Counted from the first letter of the stretch, positions 19,561 to 30,514 are shown. The stretch is 64,000 nucleotides of DNA from Desulfurococcaceae archaeon (GCA_028275705.1 JAPWUD010000003.1:1-64000); one strand, 5' to 3'. Program-made: numbers and translations. Notes: a model not told the origin generated them from the letters alone.

Positions 19561-20658
19561 TTAATCTCTGAAAACTAAGTTCTCTTTAAAAACCTCTCTC
19601 AAGACTATGGAGGCGTAGAAACCAGGATTTAGCTCAAACTCATAGATCAAATCATGATCAGAGCACAATACATTGCTTCCTCTGGGTATGAAGTAGCCAA
19701 TCCTATAGAAACAAGGTAGTTTCGAGGAGTTCACAATTCCAACCCCCTCAGATTTAAATACTTCACCGTAGAGAGTAATGGAGCCTGGGCAGCCAGGCAT
19801 TGGTATCTCAGTTGACAATCCACTAAATCCTGTTGACTCAATGATTTTATTTAAGGCGAGATTGTATAGATAGCTAGCGTAAGCATCAATTAGTAATCCA
19901 CGAGTTATGCGTATTAGTTTCTCAACTCCACTATTAATACTTGAGGAGACGTATTGGTATTCATATAATAAATCCTTGTAATTCCTCTGTAGCCTCTTAA
20001 CCACAACCTCTACTTCTTCACGAGGATAAATCGTCGATAGTAGTGTACTTGAAAGTAAGTCCTCCCTACCTAGCAGTATGTATTTTCCAAGTATATGTGT
20101 ATTGTATCGTTTAACCCCGAATCGCTGGTATCCATAGTATGATGGAAGACCAATTGAATTAATTAGATTAATTATTTCTCTTAGTTCACCACGTATTGAA
20201 GCACTGGCATTTCTTATCAACACTCTAAACTTATTTCCCAGGAAAAAGCCTTTAACAGGTTTTCTACGTGTAAACCCAAGTAGCTCAACCCGAAGACCCT
20301 TGTATTCAATTGGCAATGTAGATTTATCCAATAGATGTGATTTAATGAAGAAGTGGGAAATAGTGGTTGCACTCTTATCCTTTACCCCGAAGAAAAGTAT
20401 GTTCGAAGATGGTAAGCCGAGCTTCCTTGATACTACTTCAACTGCTTTAAGTGTATCAATATTCCTCTTCATAACCCTCAAAACCGCGTATTCCCCCCTC
20501 TCATTGTTAAACCCTATTTTCTCGAAGTCTATGATCTCCTCGACTATGAAGGATTCTGCATTTGGAGAGTACTCTATTGGTAGCTTCTTCTCTGTAATAG
20601 CGTACTTTATTCCAGTGGCGTAGTCGAGTGGGTGAGGATATGTAATCATTGAGACCAC
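19561..20658 (-). CDS. truD: TruD/Pus7-family tRNA pseudouridine synthase
   Basis: FFGVKDKSATT, GNKFRVLIRN, YYGYQRFG. Confidence 0.92.
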   Translation of the reverse strand: MVSMITYPHPLDYATGIKYAITEKKLPIEYSPNAESFIVEEIIDFEKIGFNNERGEYAVLRVMKRNIDTLKAVEVVSRKLGLPSSNILFFGVKDKSATTISHFFIKSHLLDKSTLPIEYKGLRVELLGFTRRKPVKGFFLGNKFRVLIRNASASIRGELREIINLINSIGLPSYYGYQRFGVKRYNTHILGKYILLGREDLLSSTLLSTIYPREEVEVVVKRLQRNYKDLLYEYQYVSSSINSGVEKLIRITRGLLIDAYASYLYNLALNKIIESTGFSGLSTEIPMPGCPGSITLYGEVFKSEGVGIVNSSKLPCFYRIGYFIPRGSNVLCSDHDLIYEFELNPGFYASIVLREVFKENLVFRD

Positions 20659-21008
20659 TATAGGGTCTTTAAGTGGCCTGTAATCCTGTCTATTCTCTCA
20701 TCTGGAGCCGGCCCTATTCCAACAGCTGTGATTGTGCCTGGTGGGAGCTCTGTGAGGCCTGCATCAGCTATCACTACTGCTGGAAGCCCACTACTCCTCG
20801 CCTTCTCATAGATATCTATTAATTCCCTCTCACTGGACACCTTTAACACTACTTTCTTCTGCCCACTATCAAGCCATTCTCTAAACCAATCTGGATAGTG
20901 TTTCATCGCTGTTAACGCAGCGGAGACAGCTGCGTGTGCAGCTTGCACTGCTACTTTACCCTTACTCATGTCTAAATCTACTCTGACAACAATAACTTGC
21001 TTCAGCAT
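20658..21008 (-). CDS. pth2: Peptidyl-tRNA hydrolase Pth2
   Basis: KGKVAVQAAHAAVSA, DAGLTELPPGTITAVGIGPAP. Confidence 0.95.
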   Translation of the reverse strand: MLKQVIVVRVDLDMSKGKVAVQAAHAAVSAALTAMKHYPDWFREWLDSGQKKVVLKVSSERELIDIYEKARSSGLPAVVIADAGLTELPPGTITAVGIGPAPDERIDRITGHLKTL

Positions 21009-21070
21009 TTACCACCATTAATTTATAAGCTTTTTAATCTATGAAAAACCCTTTAGAGCAATAAGTAAGG

Positions 21071-21289
21071 GTGGCTAATTTGAGTACTGTGCTTAGGGAA
21101 GAAATTAAACTACATGAAACAGCAGTAATGGCTATTTGTACAAGTTGTAAAAAGCCTTTCTCCCCAGGGGAGCATGGAGTTGAGTTTCCATGCCCTAACT
21201 GTGGAAAAGCAATTATTAGGAGGTGTAAGAGATGCCGAAAACTCGCAGTAGAATACGTCTGCCCCAACTGTGGCTTTAGAGGGCCGTGA
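21071..21289 (+). CDS. Small zinc-ribbon protein (DUF1610-like)
   Basis: Four CxxC motifs; directly upstream of EF1-beta. Confidence 0.8.
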   Translation: MANLSTVLREEIKLHETAVMAICTSCKKPFSPGEHGVEFPCPNCGKAIIRRCKRCRKLAVEYVCPNCGFRGP

Positions 21290-21299
21290 GGTGGTTGAA

Positions 21300-21575
21300 G
21301 TGGCGAAAGTAGCTGTTTTCCTAAGGATATTCCCGGAGGATATCTCTACAAGCCTTGAGAACATAGTCAAGGAGATCGAGCAAAAACTACCACAGGGGTA
21401 TAGCCTTAAAGCATGGGATGAAGAACCAATAGCTTTTGGGCTAAAAGCGCTGAGACTATTAATAACAATGCCCGAGGAGATTGAGGGGGGTACAGAGCCG
21501 CTAGAGCAACTAATAAGCCAAGTACCAGGTGTAAGCCAAGTAGAAGTATTAATGGTGCACAGAGTCCTCGAATAG
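21300..21575 (+). CDS. Translation elongation factor aEF1-beta
   Basis: VAKVAVFLRIFPEDIS...WDEEPIAFGLKAL...PGVSQVEVL; GTG start preferred. Confidence 0.9.
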   Translation: MAKVAVFLRIFPEDISTSLENIVKEIEQKLPQGYSLKAWDEEPIAFGLKALRLLITMPEEIEGGTEPLEQLISQVPGVSQVEVLMVHRVLE

Positions 21576-21899
21576 CTGCGAAAATAATAGAGCTATGTAA
21601 AACCAATAGCTTTTTATAAACCCTAAATCCCCTCCTCTACGAGAACACATAAATTCGACACTAGTGGAAAACTACAAGAAACGCGCAAAGTGCGTATTCA
21701 TCCAAACTCCATAAGACCTCTGTAAACCCATAATGCTATAGAGCTACATAACTCCAAAGAGAAGTATTAGTCCTCTTGATGCGGGCCTTTTCAGCATACT
21801 TCAGATTAACTAACCCGGGCTCTCTCTTCATCGGAACCTTGTAGAAGATTATTGTTTCTTGGTCTTATAATCCTAACAATAAGTATAGACCACTGCTTT

Positions 21900-22508
21900 C
21901 TACGTTTTTTCTTCTTTTCTCCATAGTTCCGTCATTCTCCGTCTTCTCAGTGTGTACATTTCCCTATCTATGTACTTATATACAGTTGCGTGCATTCTCC
22001 CCTGTATGAGCATTTCTATGGCTTTTTTCGCAATGTTCGCTGTTTCATAGTCTCCTATAATGGCTACGTAGTGGTCGTATATAGAGATATATGTACCAGT
22101 ATACTCCTCGAGAATTCTACGTGCTTTACCCTCTTCACCTATAATTCTCCCCAATACTCTCTTGACATGGTTTGGCTTGTCTCCAACATATTGCCTCACA
22201 TCTACTACCTCGAGAACTTGGTCGTCTTCGAGTAGTCTAAATGCTCTCTCTGGGCTAAATCCATAGCCAATAGCGCGGACAATGTTTTGAGCCTTTATGA
22301 GCTCTAGCGCGGTTGTACTGGGAGAGGCGGGTTCAATAATTACACTCCCTGTTTGTGTATCTACCGTGAGAAGAGTTTTTGTCTTCTCCTCGATCTCTTT
22401 TCTCACCGACCCCTCTCGGCCGAGGAGTACTCCAATTCTATCTAGTGGAAGCTTCTCGTAGAGCCTTGTTACACCCATTATAAACCTTCCTTTCTCCTCT
22501 CGAGACAT
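21900..22508 (-). CDS. KH-domain RNA-binding protein (archaeal Dim2/Krr1-like)
   Basis: Two KH domains; VLGRIIGEEGKARRILEEYTGTYISIYD. Confidence 0.88.
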   Translation of the reverse strand: MSREEKGRFIMGVTRLYEKLPLDRIGVLLGREGSVRKEIEEKTKTLLTVDTQTGSVIIEPASPSTTALELIKAQNIVRAIGYGFSPERAFRLLEDDQVLEVVDVRQYVGDKPNHVKRVLGRIIGEEGKARRILEEYTGTYISIYDHYVAIIGDYETANIAKKAIEMLIQGRMHATVYKYIDREMYTLRRRRMTELWRKEEKT

Positions 22509-23296
22509 GGTAGAACCCTTTTGAAAACTGCTTCATCGTCCTCTACTTCAATCCCAGCTTCTTTCCTAAAAAATCTATTTATGTTTTCTACATCTCTTTT
22601 GAGAAACTCCTTTGCATTAGGGTGATTTATGTCTACTGCTTGACTCACGTCTATAATCACAATGTCTATTTCTGGTTTTAGCATTACATTGTACTCTGAT
22701 AGATCACCATGTATTAACTTAGCTCTGCAGACTATTTTCTCTAGTTCATCGAGAATCAATCTATATACATCCCCAAGCTCCTCTACTGTTAGATCCCTAT
22801 ATGCCTCCACTAGGAGTGGATATCGTTCACGGCCCTCACCAATAAACTCCATGACTAAAACGTTATTAAGACACGCTATTGGCTTAGGTACTTTTACACC
22901 TGCTTCATGCATTTTCGAGAGGTTTCGATACTCTTTCCTAGCCCATGTATATATCAGTGAACGAGTATTCCTTATTTTTAAACCCTCGAATCTAGGGTCT
23001 CCAATAATATACTTGTATATACTCTTGCGGAACTCTGCTGAGCTAGTGAGATATATTTTTAGGGCGAGGGGCTCTCCGCTTCTACCATAACCGAGGTATA
23101 CTCTTGATTCTTTACCAGCACTTATTACCCCATTAATCTTCCGGAGTACACCTCTTCTATAAAGTTCAATTATTGTTAAGACCGTGGAGGTGTCAAAAAC
23201 TTCTTCAACTACCTCAAAGAGGTCTTTGTCTTTTACTCTCTCCTCCCATTCTTTAGTAGCCTCCTTTACAAGTCTATCAATTTCATCGATCCTCAT
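22478..23296 (-). CDS. rio1: RIO1-family serine protein kinase
   Basis: GVISAGKESRVYLG, LIHGDLSEYNVML, IIDVSQAVDINHPNA. Confidence 0.95.
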   Translation of the reverse strand: MRIDEIDRLVKEATKEWEERVKDKDLFEVVEEVFDTSTVLTIIELYRRGVLRKINGVISAGKESRVYLGYGRSGEPLALKIYLTSSAEFRKSIYKYIIGDPRFEGLKIRNTRSLIYTWARKEYRNLSKMHEAGVKVPKPIACLNNVLVMEFIGEGRERYPLLVEAYRDLTVEELGDVYRLILDELEKIVCRAKLIHGDLSEYNVMLKPEIDIVIIDVSQAVDINHPNAKEFLKRDVENINRFFRKEAGIEVEDDEAVFKRVLPCLERRKEGL

Positions 23297-23631
23297 ATAG
23301 CGCCACTAATGGCATCTATGAACTCCTTTGGTACAATGCCTTGCTCAACAAGCTTCTCTACTTCGTTTCTAGCATATTTGTGTATAATGTCTCCTTTATC
23401 AGAACCCATACTCCACAATCCCACGAGTACAATATCCCCCTCCATGATCCAGACTTTCTTCCTCAACTTCCCCGGTATTCTCGCTTTCCTATCATATCCA
23501 TCAAGGCACTTCACTGCAACGTAGTCTCCACCTAGGTGTTTTACAACACCACATATAACTATCGCCTCCTCGGGGTTTGGAAGCGGGATATTTACTGGTT
23601 TCTCTTCAACTGCTCCTTTCTTCTTACCCAA
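23293..23631 (-). CDS. Translation initiation factor aIF-1A
   Basis: OB fold RKARIPGKLRKKVWIMEGDIVLVGLW. Confidence 0.93.
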   Translation of the reverse strand: MGKKKGAVEEKPVNIPLPNPEEAIVICGVVKHLGGDYVAVKCLDGYDRKARIPGKLRKKVWIMEGDIVLVGLWSMGSDKGDIIHKYARNEVEKLVEQGIVPKEFIDAISGAI

Positions 23632-23640
23632 TTAACCACC

Positions 23641-24687
23641 CTATTTAACCGGCATAATAGACTCTATATTGTCTGCCCTAATTAATATAACCTTGCATCC
23701 TGGTTTGAGGCCCTCGAGTAATTTACTCTGCTTAATTACCCTCACCTCGCTTGTCGCGGGGTTTTCAATCACTATTTTATCTCCAATTACCTCCTTAACT
23801 ATGAATTCTTCTCTCTCAACCCTCACTGGTTGTTTTAACTCTCCTCTCCAATACATATCTACATCGACTTCCTCAATACTTCCCGTCTCGGGGTTTAATA
23901 CTAGTAGTGTTTTTTGATCAATTGATTTGACGATGCCCACTCTACCCTTATAGACAACCACCTCTTCTTCGCTAAATACAGGTATTCTAGCAACATATGT
24001 AACTACTCCAATCCACTTACCGCTAGATGCGTCAAAACGCGTTGGTCTAAAAGAAGATGTTATCTTTGCAGAGTACTTTTTAACCAAGGCTTCGAGAACT
24101 CTCTTTGCATCTGTAGCTTCATCAAGCTCCAAGTCCACTCCCTCAACTAATTCTTTAATATCCACTATGGAGTCTTCACTCACGGCATTTAATGCAGTAC
24201 TAACCACTTGCTCTAGCACTCTCCTCGAATAGTTTTTAGTGGTAAATCTTATTTGTACGAGGTGAGTGAATTTCCCTGTTTTCCTCGCTATACACCGAGG
24301 GCATTTTTGATGCACGATTTTAGCTATAATTGACTTCTCGAGTCTTAATGGTTTATCATCAATACTAATCTCTAATTCAACTAAAGCTTTTATCGTGGAG
24401 GCGTCTACCTGCTCCCAGCTCTCTATGTATAAATTAATTAACTTGGCTCCATCAATTAAGTTTTTACCGAGTTCACGCGTTAAAACTTGTTCAAGTACCT
24501 CTGGTATTGAGAGCGCTGGATACCACTCACCCCTAATAAGCCAAGAGCCGCAGGATGGACATGTAGTAAGCTTTACTTCGGGGATTTGCTTGAATAAATC
24601 AACGTATTTAATGAAGCAGTCTGGGCAGTAGCCACGTATAAGCTTCTCCCTAGGCGTAGGCTTACCGCACTTTACACAATACCACAT
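23641..24687 (-). CDS. NMD3-family protein
   Basis: CVKCGKPT..CPDCF..CPSCGSW; HQKCPRCIARKTGKFTHLVQIR. Confidence 0.9.
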   Translation of the reverse strand: MWYCVKCGKPTPREKLIRGYCPDCFIKYVDLFKQIPEVKLTTCPSCGSWLIRGEWYPALSIPEVLEQVLTRELGKNLIDGAKLINLYIESWEQVDASTIKALVELEISIDDKPLRLEKSIIAKIVHQKCPRCIARKTGKFTHLVQIRFTTKNYSRRVLEQVVSTALNAVSEDSIVDIKELVEGVDLELDEATDAKRVLEALVKKYSAKITSSFRPTRFDASSGKWIGVVTYVARIPVFSEEEVVVYKGRVGIVKSIDQKTLLVLNPETGSIEEVDVDMYWRGELKQPVRVEREEFIVKEVIGDKIVIENPATSEVRVIKQSKLLEGLKPGCKVILIRADNIESIMPVK

Positions 24688-24688
24688 T

Positions 24689-25012
24689 TTAAGCCCTCGC
24701 GAAAAAGGCTATTGGAACATTATCCACTAGTAGAATCGCCTCTTCATGAATAAATCCAGCACTTAAAGCTATTTCCACAGTGTTCTTGCCAACTAGGTTT
24801 GCACCACTAGCTTTTTTCAACACCTCGACTAGTTCCTCAGGGTTCCTCAACTCCCCTTTAAAAAACAGTGGATCCACGTAGAATTTCACTCTACGTGTTG
24901 AATCTATAAGGGTAGCCCCAATTAACTCTACATCGCAGGCTGCTACGAGGACTTCACCCTCAACATTATATATTTTAACATATATTTTCCTGCCACTAGT
25001 CATGAATATCAC
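24689..25012 (-). CDS. DUF424 protein
   Basis: ACDVELIGATLI...NLVGKNTVEIALSAGFIHEEAIL. Confidence 0.8.
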   Translation of the reverse strand: MIFMTSGRKIYVKIYNVEGEVLVAACDVELIGATLIDSTRRVKFYVDPLFFKGELRNPEELVEVLKKASGANLVGKNTVEIALSAGFIHEEAILLVDNVPIAFFARA

Positions 25013-25438
25013 TTAGAATGCCTGGAAAGAAGTCTCAGCACCGCATGCATCACACTTTAATATGAAGACCTTCCCCTTCTTAGTGAGCTTAGTGTGGAAT
25101 GAACCACATGTTGAGCACTTAACATACTTCTGGATAAATCTCTCGAGTAGTTGGTTTATTGCCGCAGCGTTGAATTTTCCTCGGAGCTCTAATTGACCCG
25201 CTTCATTAGTAGAGCCTGGGACGTTGAGTTCTTTCATGAAATATCTTTTCAGTAACTCCTCGTCTCGGTTTAGGGCTTGCGCGATAACTCTAAAGTTCTG
25301 TATAATGGTTTTATTACCTATGACTAAAACACTTGCTTTTGGAACCTCAAATACTTCTTCACTACCTCTTCTACCAGCTAGCTTTGTGAAAGCCCGTTCT
25401 AATAACTCTTCATATTTGTATTCATATATGTTTTTCAA
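25013..25438 (-). CDS. Translation initiation factor aIF2 beta
   Basis: MKELNVPGSTNEAGQLELRGKF; C-terminal CSTCGSFHT..CDACG. Confidence 0.95.
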   Translation of the reverse strand: MKNIYEYKYEELLERAFTKLAGRRGSEEVFEVPKASVLVIGNKTIIQNFRVIAQALNRDEELLKRYFMKELNVPGSTNEAGQLELRGKFNAAAINQLLERFIQKYVKCSTCGSFHTKLTKKGKVFILKCDACGAETSFQAF

Positions 25439-25530
25439 TTCATTAGCACCTATAGCTTCATAATCTAAATTAGGGTGTATTATAATTAAAAGTAGCTTTA
25501 CTAGGGACGCATTGTTGAAGTGAATAGAGG

Positions 25531-26820
25531 ATGGCTAGAGTCTACATAGAGACGTATGGGTGTGCATTGAATAAGAGTGATGAAGCAATAATGGCCAGTG
25601 TTCTAAAGGAGAGGGGGCATAGAGTAGTTAGTAGTGTTGAAGACGCTGATGTAGTTGTTGTCAATACATGTATTGTGAGGCTCGACACGGAGTATAAAAT
25701 GATCAATAGGATTAAGCAACTACGTATCTACTGCAAGTCGACTGGTAAAAAACTCGTTATTGCGGGATGTATGGCGAAGACTCATCCATATTCGTTAAGC
25801 ATTATTGCTCCCGAGGCGTCCCTAGTCTCCCCTCAAAACGCTGATAAAATACACCTAGTTGTTGAGAGCTCTGAGAGACTTGTACTCCTAGAGGGTGCTA
25901 GACGGAGGAATTTAATTGGCTTGGTTGAAGGTTCTAGGGTTGTACCTATACCTATACAGGAGGGTTGCTTAAGTAATTGTAGCTTCTGCATAACGAAGCA
26001 CGCTAGGAGGCAATTACTTAGTCACAGTATAGAGGCTGTAGTGGATAGTGTGAGGAAGGCTGTTGAAGCAGGGGCTGTGGAGGTGGAGTTGACTGGCATG
26101 GATCTTGGTTCGTATGGTATTGATCTATATGGGAAGAGGAAGCTTGTAGAACTAATAGAGAGAATAGTGGGGGAAGTCAGGGGGAACTACATGTTGAGAA
26201 TTGGAATGTTAAACCCCGAGCACATGAGTGAATTAATTGACGGCATTATAGAAGTACTGAGGTCTTCGAGGAGGATCTATAAATTCCTCCACATACCCCT
26301 ACAATCGGGGAGTGATAAAGTATTAAGGCTGATGGGTAGAAGATACACTGTCGACTACTACCGTGAGATAGTTAGAGAGTTGAAGAAGAGTGTTGCGGAC
26401 ATTAGTATAGCCACGGACATCATTGTAGGTCACCCGGGTGAAGATGAAGAAGACTTCGAGGAGACACTTCGAGTAATCCGTGAACTAGAGTTTGAAAGAG
26501 TACACCTCTCCGGCTATAGTATGAGGCCTTTAACACTATCGGCTTCAATGCCTCAAATAGATACTTCTACAAAGAAGACTAGGTTAAAGAAAGCACTAGA
26601 GGCTATAGTAGAAGTTGGATTAAAGGTGAGAAGGAAGTACTTGCATAACGTCGTAGAGGGGTTTGTAACGGAGAGGACTAATACATGGATAGCACGGCTT
26701 GAAAACTACATACCCGTTGTTGTTAAGAGTAGTGATGGAGTTGGATTCGGAGAGTGGGTTAGAGTCTATATTGATGACATAACATTCTATGACATTAGAG
26801 GGCATCTATGGAGTTCCTAG
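25531..26820 (+). CDS. tRNA threonylcarbamoyladenosine methylthiotransferase (e-MtaB/CDKAL1 type)
   Basis: YIETYGCALNKSD, CLSNCSFCITKHARR radical SAM, HIPLQSGSDKVLRLMGR. Confidence 0.93.
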   Translation: MARVYIETYGCALNKSDEAIMASVLKERGHRVVSSVEDADVVVVNTCIVRLDTEYKMINRIKQLRIYCKSTGKKLVIAGCMAKTHPYSLSIIAPEASLVSPQNADKIHLVVESSERLVLLEGARRRNLIGLVEGSRVVPIPIQEGCLSNCSFCITKHARRQLLSHSIEAVVDSVRKAVEAGAVEVELTGMDLGSYGIDLYGKRKLVELIERIVGEVRGNYMLRIGMLNPEHMSELIDGIIEVLRSSRRIYKFLHIPLQSGSDKVLRLMGRRYTVDYYREIVRELKKSVADISIATDIIVGHPGEDEEDFEETLRVIRELEFERVHLSGYSMRPLTLSASMPQIDTSTKKTRLKKALEAIVEVGLKVRRKYLHNVVEGFVTERTNTWIARLENYIPVVVKSSDGVGFGEWVRVYIDDITFYDIRGHLWSS

Positions 26821-27498
26821 TGTGATTGCTTTGATTTTGCCGAGGAATTTCTCGTCTTTTGCAAGCACGTAGAGTATGTTTCCTGGAGCGAGCTTTACGT
26901 CTCTATCTACTGGTATTAGTTCTTTTCCATTGTGTACTAGTAGTGGGTGTGCATCGTCTTCTTCGAGGTGTAGGTCTCCAATGGTGTTGTCAACTGCTAA
27001 GTCGTCATCGCTTATGGTTACAGCATATAGCTTGTATTCTCCAAGTGGTAGTTGGGTTAAAACTAGCGGGGTTGTTAGAGAGGATATTACCTGCTTTATA
27101 ATTCCAGCTGTAATAGCGGGCTTAACTATTGGTATTCCTAGTTTGAGTTTTCTAGCGATCTCGGCTATTTTGGGGTCTCTGAAAACACCTATTCTAATTG
27201 GGACATTGTATTGATAAGCAATCGAGAGGACTAGGAAGTTTACTTCATCTCTATTAGTGAGAGCTAGTACGGCATCTATTTCACCCATATTCAAGTTCTC
27301 ATATATACTAGTATCACTAGCATTGCCTTCAATAATTAAGATATCGCCAAGCTTCTCGAGTGCAAGCCTCCTCCGGGGCTCTCTCTCAATAACAATAACT
27401 TGATCAACAAGTCCACTTATAGCCTGATCTCTCAAAAGCAACTCTACAGTGCCTCCACCACCAGCTATGAGAACACTAAGCTTACCCAAATTAAACAC
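26806..27498 (-). CDS. TrkA-N/RCK-type NAD-binding protein
   Basis: VLIAGGGGTVELLLRD, EGNASDTSIY, TrkA-C-like tail. Confidence 0.85.
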   Translation of the reverse strand: MFNLGKLSVLIAGGGGTVELLLRDQAISGLVDQVIVIEREPRRRLALEKLGDILIIEGNASDTSIYENLNMGEIDAVLALTNRDEVNFLVLSIAYQYNVPIRIGVFRDPKIAEIARKLKLGIPIVKPAITAGIIKQVISSLTTPLVLTQLPLGEYKLYAVTISDDDLAVDNTIGDLHLEEDDAHPLLVHNGKELIPVDRDVKLAPGNILYVLAKDEKFLGKIKAITLGTP

Positions 27499-27615
27499 CC
27501 CTTAGCAAACACCATGTGGAACTCCACGAGATTAAATAATACTGTAAAACCAGCTATTATTTAAAATCCTCCCTTTAAAGCAGTTTTAGAAAAATAAAAA
27601 CCCCTAGTAGAGACG

Positions 27616-27709
27616 CGGGCCCGCCGGGATTCGAACCCGGGTCCTCCGGCTATCCTCGTATTTGCCGGCTTAGAAGGCCGGCGCCCTCTCCTGGCTAGGC
27701 GACGGGCCC
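27616..27709 (-). tRNA. tRNA-Arg(UCU) with ~19-nt intron (27652-27670)
   Basis: CCGGC-CTTCTA|intron|A-GCCGG; GGGCCCG/CGGGCCC acceptor. Confidence 0.92.
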
Positions 27710-27778
27710 ACTATTTTGTTGTATTTTCAATGGTGATTTATATTTTTATCCTGCATGGGATTGAGGGTATTTCTTCTA

Positions 27779-30514
27779 CTAGCTACATATTGTTTTCTTT
27801 AGTGCTTCTACTATGAGTTCTCTACCTATTAGTTTCGGGGTTTTATATATTACGTGGTCTTGCTTCCCCCCACCCTTAACGCCATGGCTTGAGAGTATTG
27901 GTGTTAGTTTCCTCAAGTCTATGTTTTTCGTTCTTGCTGTTTCAGGGTCTATTGAGACTTCAATGCTATCCTCTAGTATTATAACTGTGAGTATTTTACG
28001 CCTAAATACAAGCTCATCTAAAACCTCCTCTAGAAGTTTACTGTCTCTGTGGGGAGGCTCAATTAATACTGTGTGGACACCGCATATATCTATAGCCTCT
28101 CTCTCAGCTGAGTCAATAATTTGCTTTTCCACAAGCTTCCTATACTTAGACACCACTGTAGCTAGCTCTTTATTATCTTCTACTAGTTTTCTAACAGCTG
28201 ATACCACGTCTTGACCCTTAGCATTGATCAAGCTTAAAACCTCGTCTCGCTCTTTCTCGAGTTTATCAATGTAGTCAACGAGTTTAGAGCCGGCGACAAA
28301 CTCTAATCTAACAACTCCATCCTGTATCCTCTCGTGGTTAATGATTTTTACTCCACCAACCTCGGCTGTATTATATAAGTGGGTCCCAAAGCATGCTTGT
28401 GCATCCCAGCCTGGTATTTCAACTATTCTCAACTTCTCAGCGTGTACAGCACCTCCTTGGTGAATCTTTACTCCAAACTTATTCTCCGCTTCAAAGCGGT
28501 CTAGGTAGTGGAATTTGAGATTAATTCTATTATTGACTATTTCATTAGCGACACTCTCGATCTCCTTTACTAACTCCGGTGTTAGTGGTTTATGGTGTGT
28601 TATGTCTAGTCTAGATTTATCACGGGTTTTCTCCGCTCCAGCCTGCCATACATGGTCTCCGAGAACTCTTCTCGCAGCGGCTAGTACTATGTGTGTTGCG
28701 GTATGGTGCCTCATTAGTGTAAAGCGCTTACTCCAGTCTATTTCAACAACTACGCTATCGCCGGGTTTAAAGATGGGCTCTCGATCTAGTACATGTACAA
28801 TTGTATCCCCTACTTTTCCAACATAGATTAACTTATAGACTTCGTTGTTAAACCTTAGAATCCCCTCGTCGTGTTCCTGCCCGCCAGCCCAGGGATATGC
28901 GATTGTCTTATCCAACACGACATACTTACCGTAAACACCAAGCACTACAGCCTCTGCACGGGTTAAATATGGGTCTTCGTGGAATAGCCTCTTTGTCTCA
29001 CCATAGCTCACAGCCCACTTAGCAACGTCGCCTGGTAATTCATACTCTCTAGACTTCACTATTTGACTTGGTGAAGCATGGCGAGCGGCGATCATGGAGT
29101 AGAAGTCTCTGGGTACCTCTATATGTAATCCCTGTTGCTCAGCTCTCTCAGCTACAAACTCTGGCGGTATTCCATGGGAGTCGTATAGTTCTACGAGTTC
29201 ATCTATACTCAAAGCCTTCCTCCTCTTCAATACTTTATCAACTACTTCAACTCCCCTTAGGATCGTGTTTATGAATTTATTTGTCTCTAATACAGCAACG
29301 TCTAGTATATAGTCCCTGTGCCTCTCGAATTTTCCATATATATAGTCGTTTCTCCAGTACTCTATCTGGCGGTTAAATAATTCCGCGACGATGTCCGGTA
29401 GTTTATTATACTCTACACGTAGCTTAGCTAGGTTTCTAAGAAGCCTCCTCATAACAAGCCGTGCTAAGTAGCCTTCACCAGTATTTGATGGAACTATACC
29501 ATCAGATAGCATTAATGAAAGAGTTCTCACGTGGTCTAGTACACTATATAGGTATATAGAGTCGATTAACTCCCTCAAGTACTCTCCATACCCAATTGTA
29601 TTGATCTCTCTCACATACTCATCAATACTCTTCAACTCCTTATCGCTAAGTAAATAGACAATTTTCTTTAATACATCATGAGGCGGTTCTTCAACGCCAA
29701 GTATATTCTTATACTCGTCCACTAGGGAGCCGTAGATCGCATGGAAGCCTGTTGGAGTCTTCTGCGTAAACCAAGCAATTCTCTCAATTCCATAACCGCA
29801 GTCAACTACTAAGACTGGGTTTAATTCGTATTTTCCATTTATAACTTTATATGCCATGTGTACTAGTGTAGCTACCTCCATTCCATCAATAAGCACCTCT
29901 GGTGCAGGGCCTGCATTGCCTCCTCCCTCCCACCAACCCTCTTTGAAAACTAAGTCTTCAATACTCACACCTATTTCCTTGGTGAAGAACTCTATTGTAT
30001 TGTCTATAATTCCCTCAGACCAGTAAATGAACTTACCGGGTTTGTTGAATGCGTGCATTCCACCCATTTCAAAGCTAGATAAGTGTCTTCCAAAGGTTAA
30101 TCCAACATTGTCAATGTCTGTTAAGCGAATAGAGGGCTGTATTATTACTAGTGGATTGTGTGGAGGCTCTGTTAAACCATCTGTTGCCTCGGGTTGGAAG
30201 ACAACTATAGATGCTATTGTTAAGTAGAGATCGTTTCTCCACTTAGCCAATACAGGGTAGGGGTCGATTACTCCATGGCCCTTTCTCTTGAGGAAATCTA
30301 TAAACTTCCCTCTAACCTCGCTTAGACTCATCGACTTCACATACTTATAGTCCTTGTAGAGAAAATCATACTTACTACACGGTCGATCAGGGCATTTATC
30401 ACGGGGTATAATACTCCAGAAGTACTCCCCGCAAACACTACACTTATACCTCTCGTATCCATAGCGCTTACTCAAATACTCGTAGTTAACAATCTTCTCC
30501 ACGGAGTCCACCAA
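27779..30514 (-). CDS. alaS: Alanyl-tRNA synthetase
   Basis: RHHTATHIVLAAARRVLGDHVWQAGAEKT; CFGTHL; N-terminal CSVCGEYFWS archaeal zinc motif. Confidence 0.97.
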   Translation of the reverse strand: MVDSVEKIVNYEYLSKRYGYERYKCSVCGEYFWSIIPRDKCPDRPCSKYDFLYKDYKYVKSMSLSEVRGKFIDFLKRKGHGVIDPYPVLAKWRNDLYLTIASIVVFQPEATDGLTEPPHNPLVIIQPSIRLTDIDNVGLTFGRHLSSFEMGGMHAFNKPGKFIYWSEGIIDNTIEFFTKEIGVSIEDLVFKEGWWEGGGNAGPAPEVLIDGMEVATLVHMAYKVINGKYELNPVLVVDCGYGIERIAWFTQKTPTGFHAIYGSLVDEYKNILGVEEPPHDVLKKIVYLLSDKELKSIDEYVREINTIGYGEYLRELIDSIYLYSVLDHVRTLSLMLSDGIVPSNTGEGYLARLVMRRLLRNLAKLRVEYNKLPDIVAELFNRQIEYWRNDYIYGKFERHRDYILDVAVLETNKFINTILRGVEVVDKVLKRRKALSIDELVELYDSHGIPPEFVAERAEQQGLHIEVPRDFYSMIAARHASPSQIVKSREYELPGDVAKWAVSYGETKRLFHEDPYLTRAEAVVLGVYGKYVVLDKTIAYPWAGGQEHDEGILRFNNEVYKLIYVGKVGDTIVHVLDREPIFKPGDSVVVEIDWSKRFTLMRHHTATHIVLAAARRVLGDHVWQAGAEKTRDKSRLDITHHKPLTPELVKEIESVANEIVNNRINLKFHYLDRFEAENKFGVKIHQGGAVHAEKLRIVEIPGWDAQACFGTHLYNTAEVGGVKIINHERIQDGVVRLEFVAGSKLVDYIDKLEKERDEVLSLINAKGQDVVSAVRKLVEDNKELATVVSKYRKLVEKQIIDSAEREAIDICGVHTVLIEPPHRDSKLLEEVLDELVFRRKILTVIILEDSIEVSIDPETARTKNIDLRKLTPILSSHGVKGGGKQDHVIYKTPKLIGRELIVEALKKTICS

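Noticed and set aside
21765-21836. Minus-strand C/D-like string (CCGATGA ... CTGA-4-TGCTGA ... CTAA) between the EF1-beta and Dim2 genes
   Set aside because: Boxes C' and D are imperfect and both guide intervals are 20-23 nt, much longer than the ~12 nt usual in archaea; worth an RNA-seq glance only.
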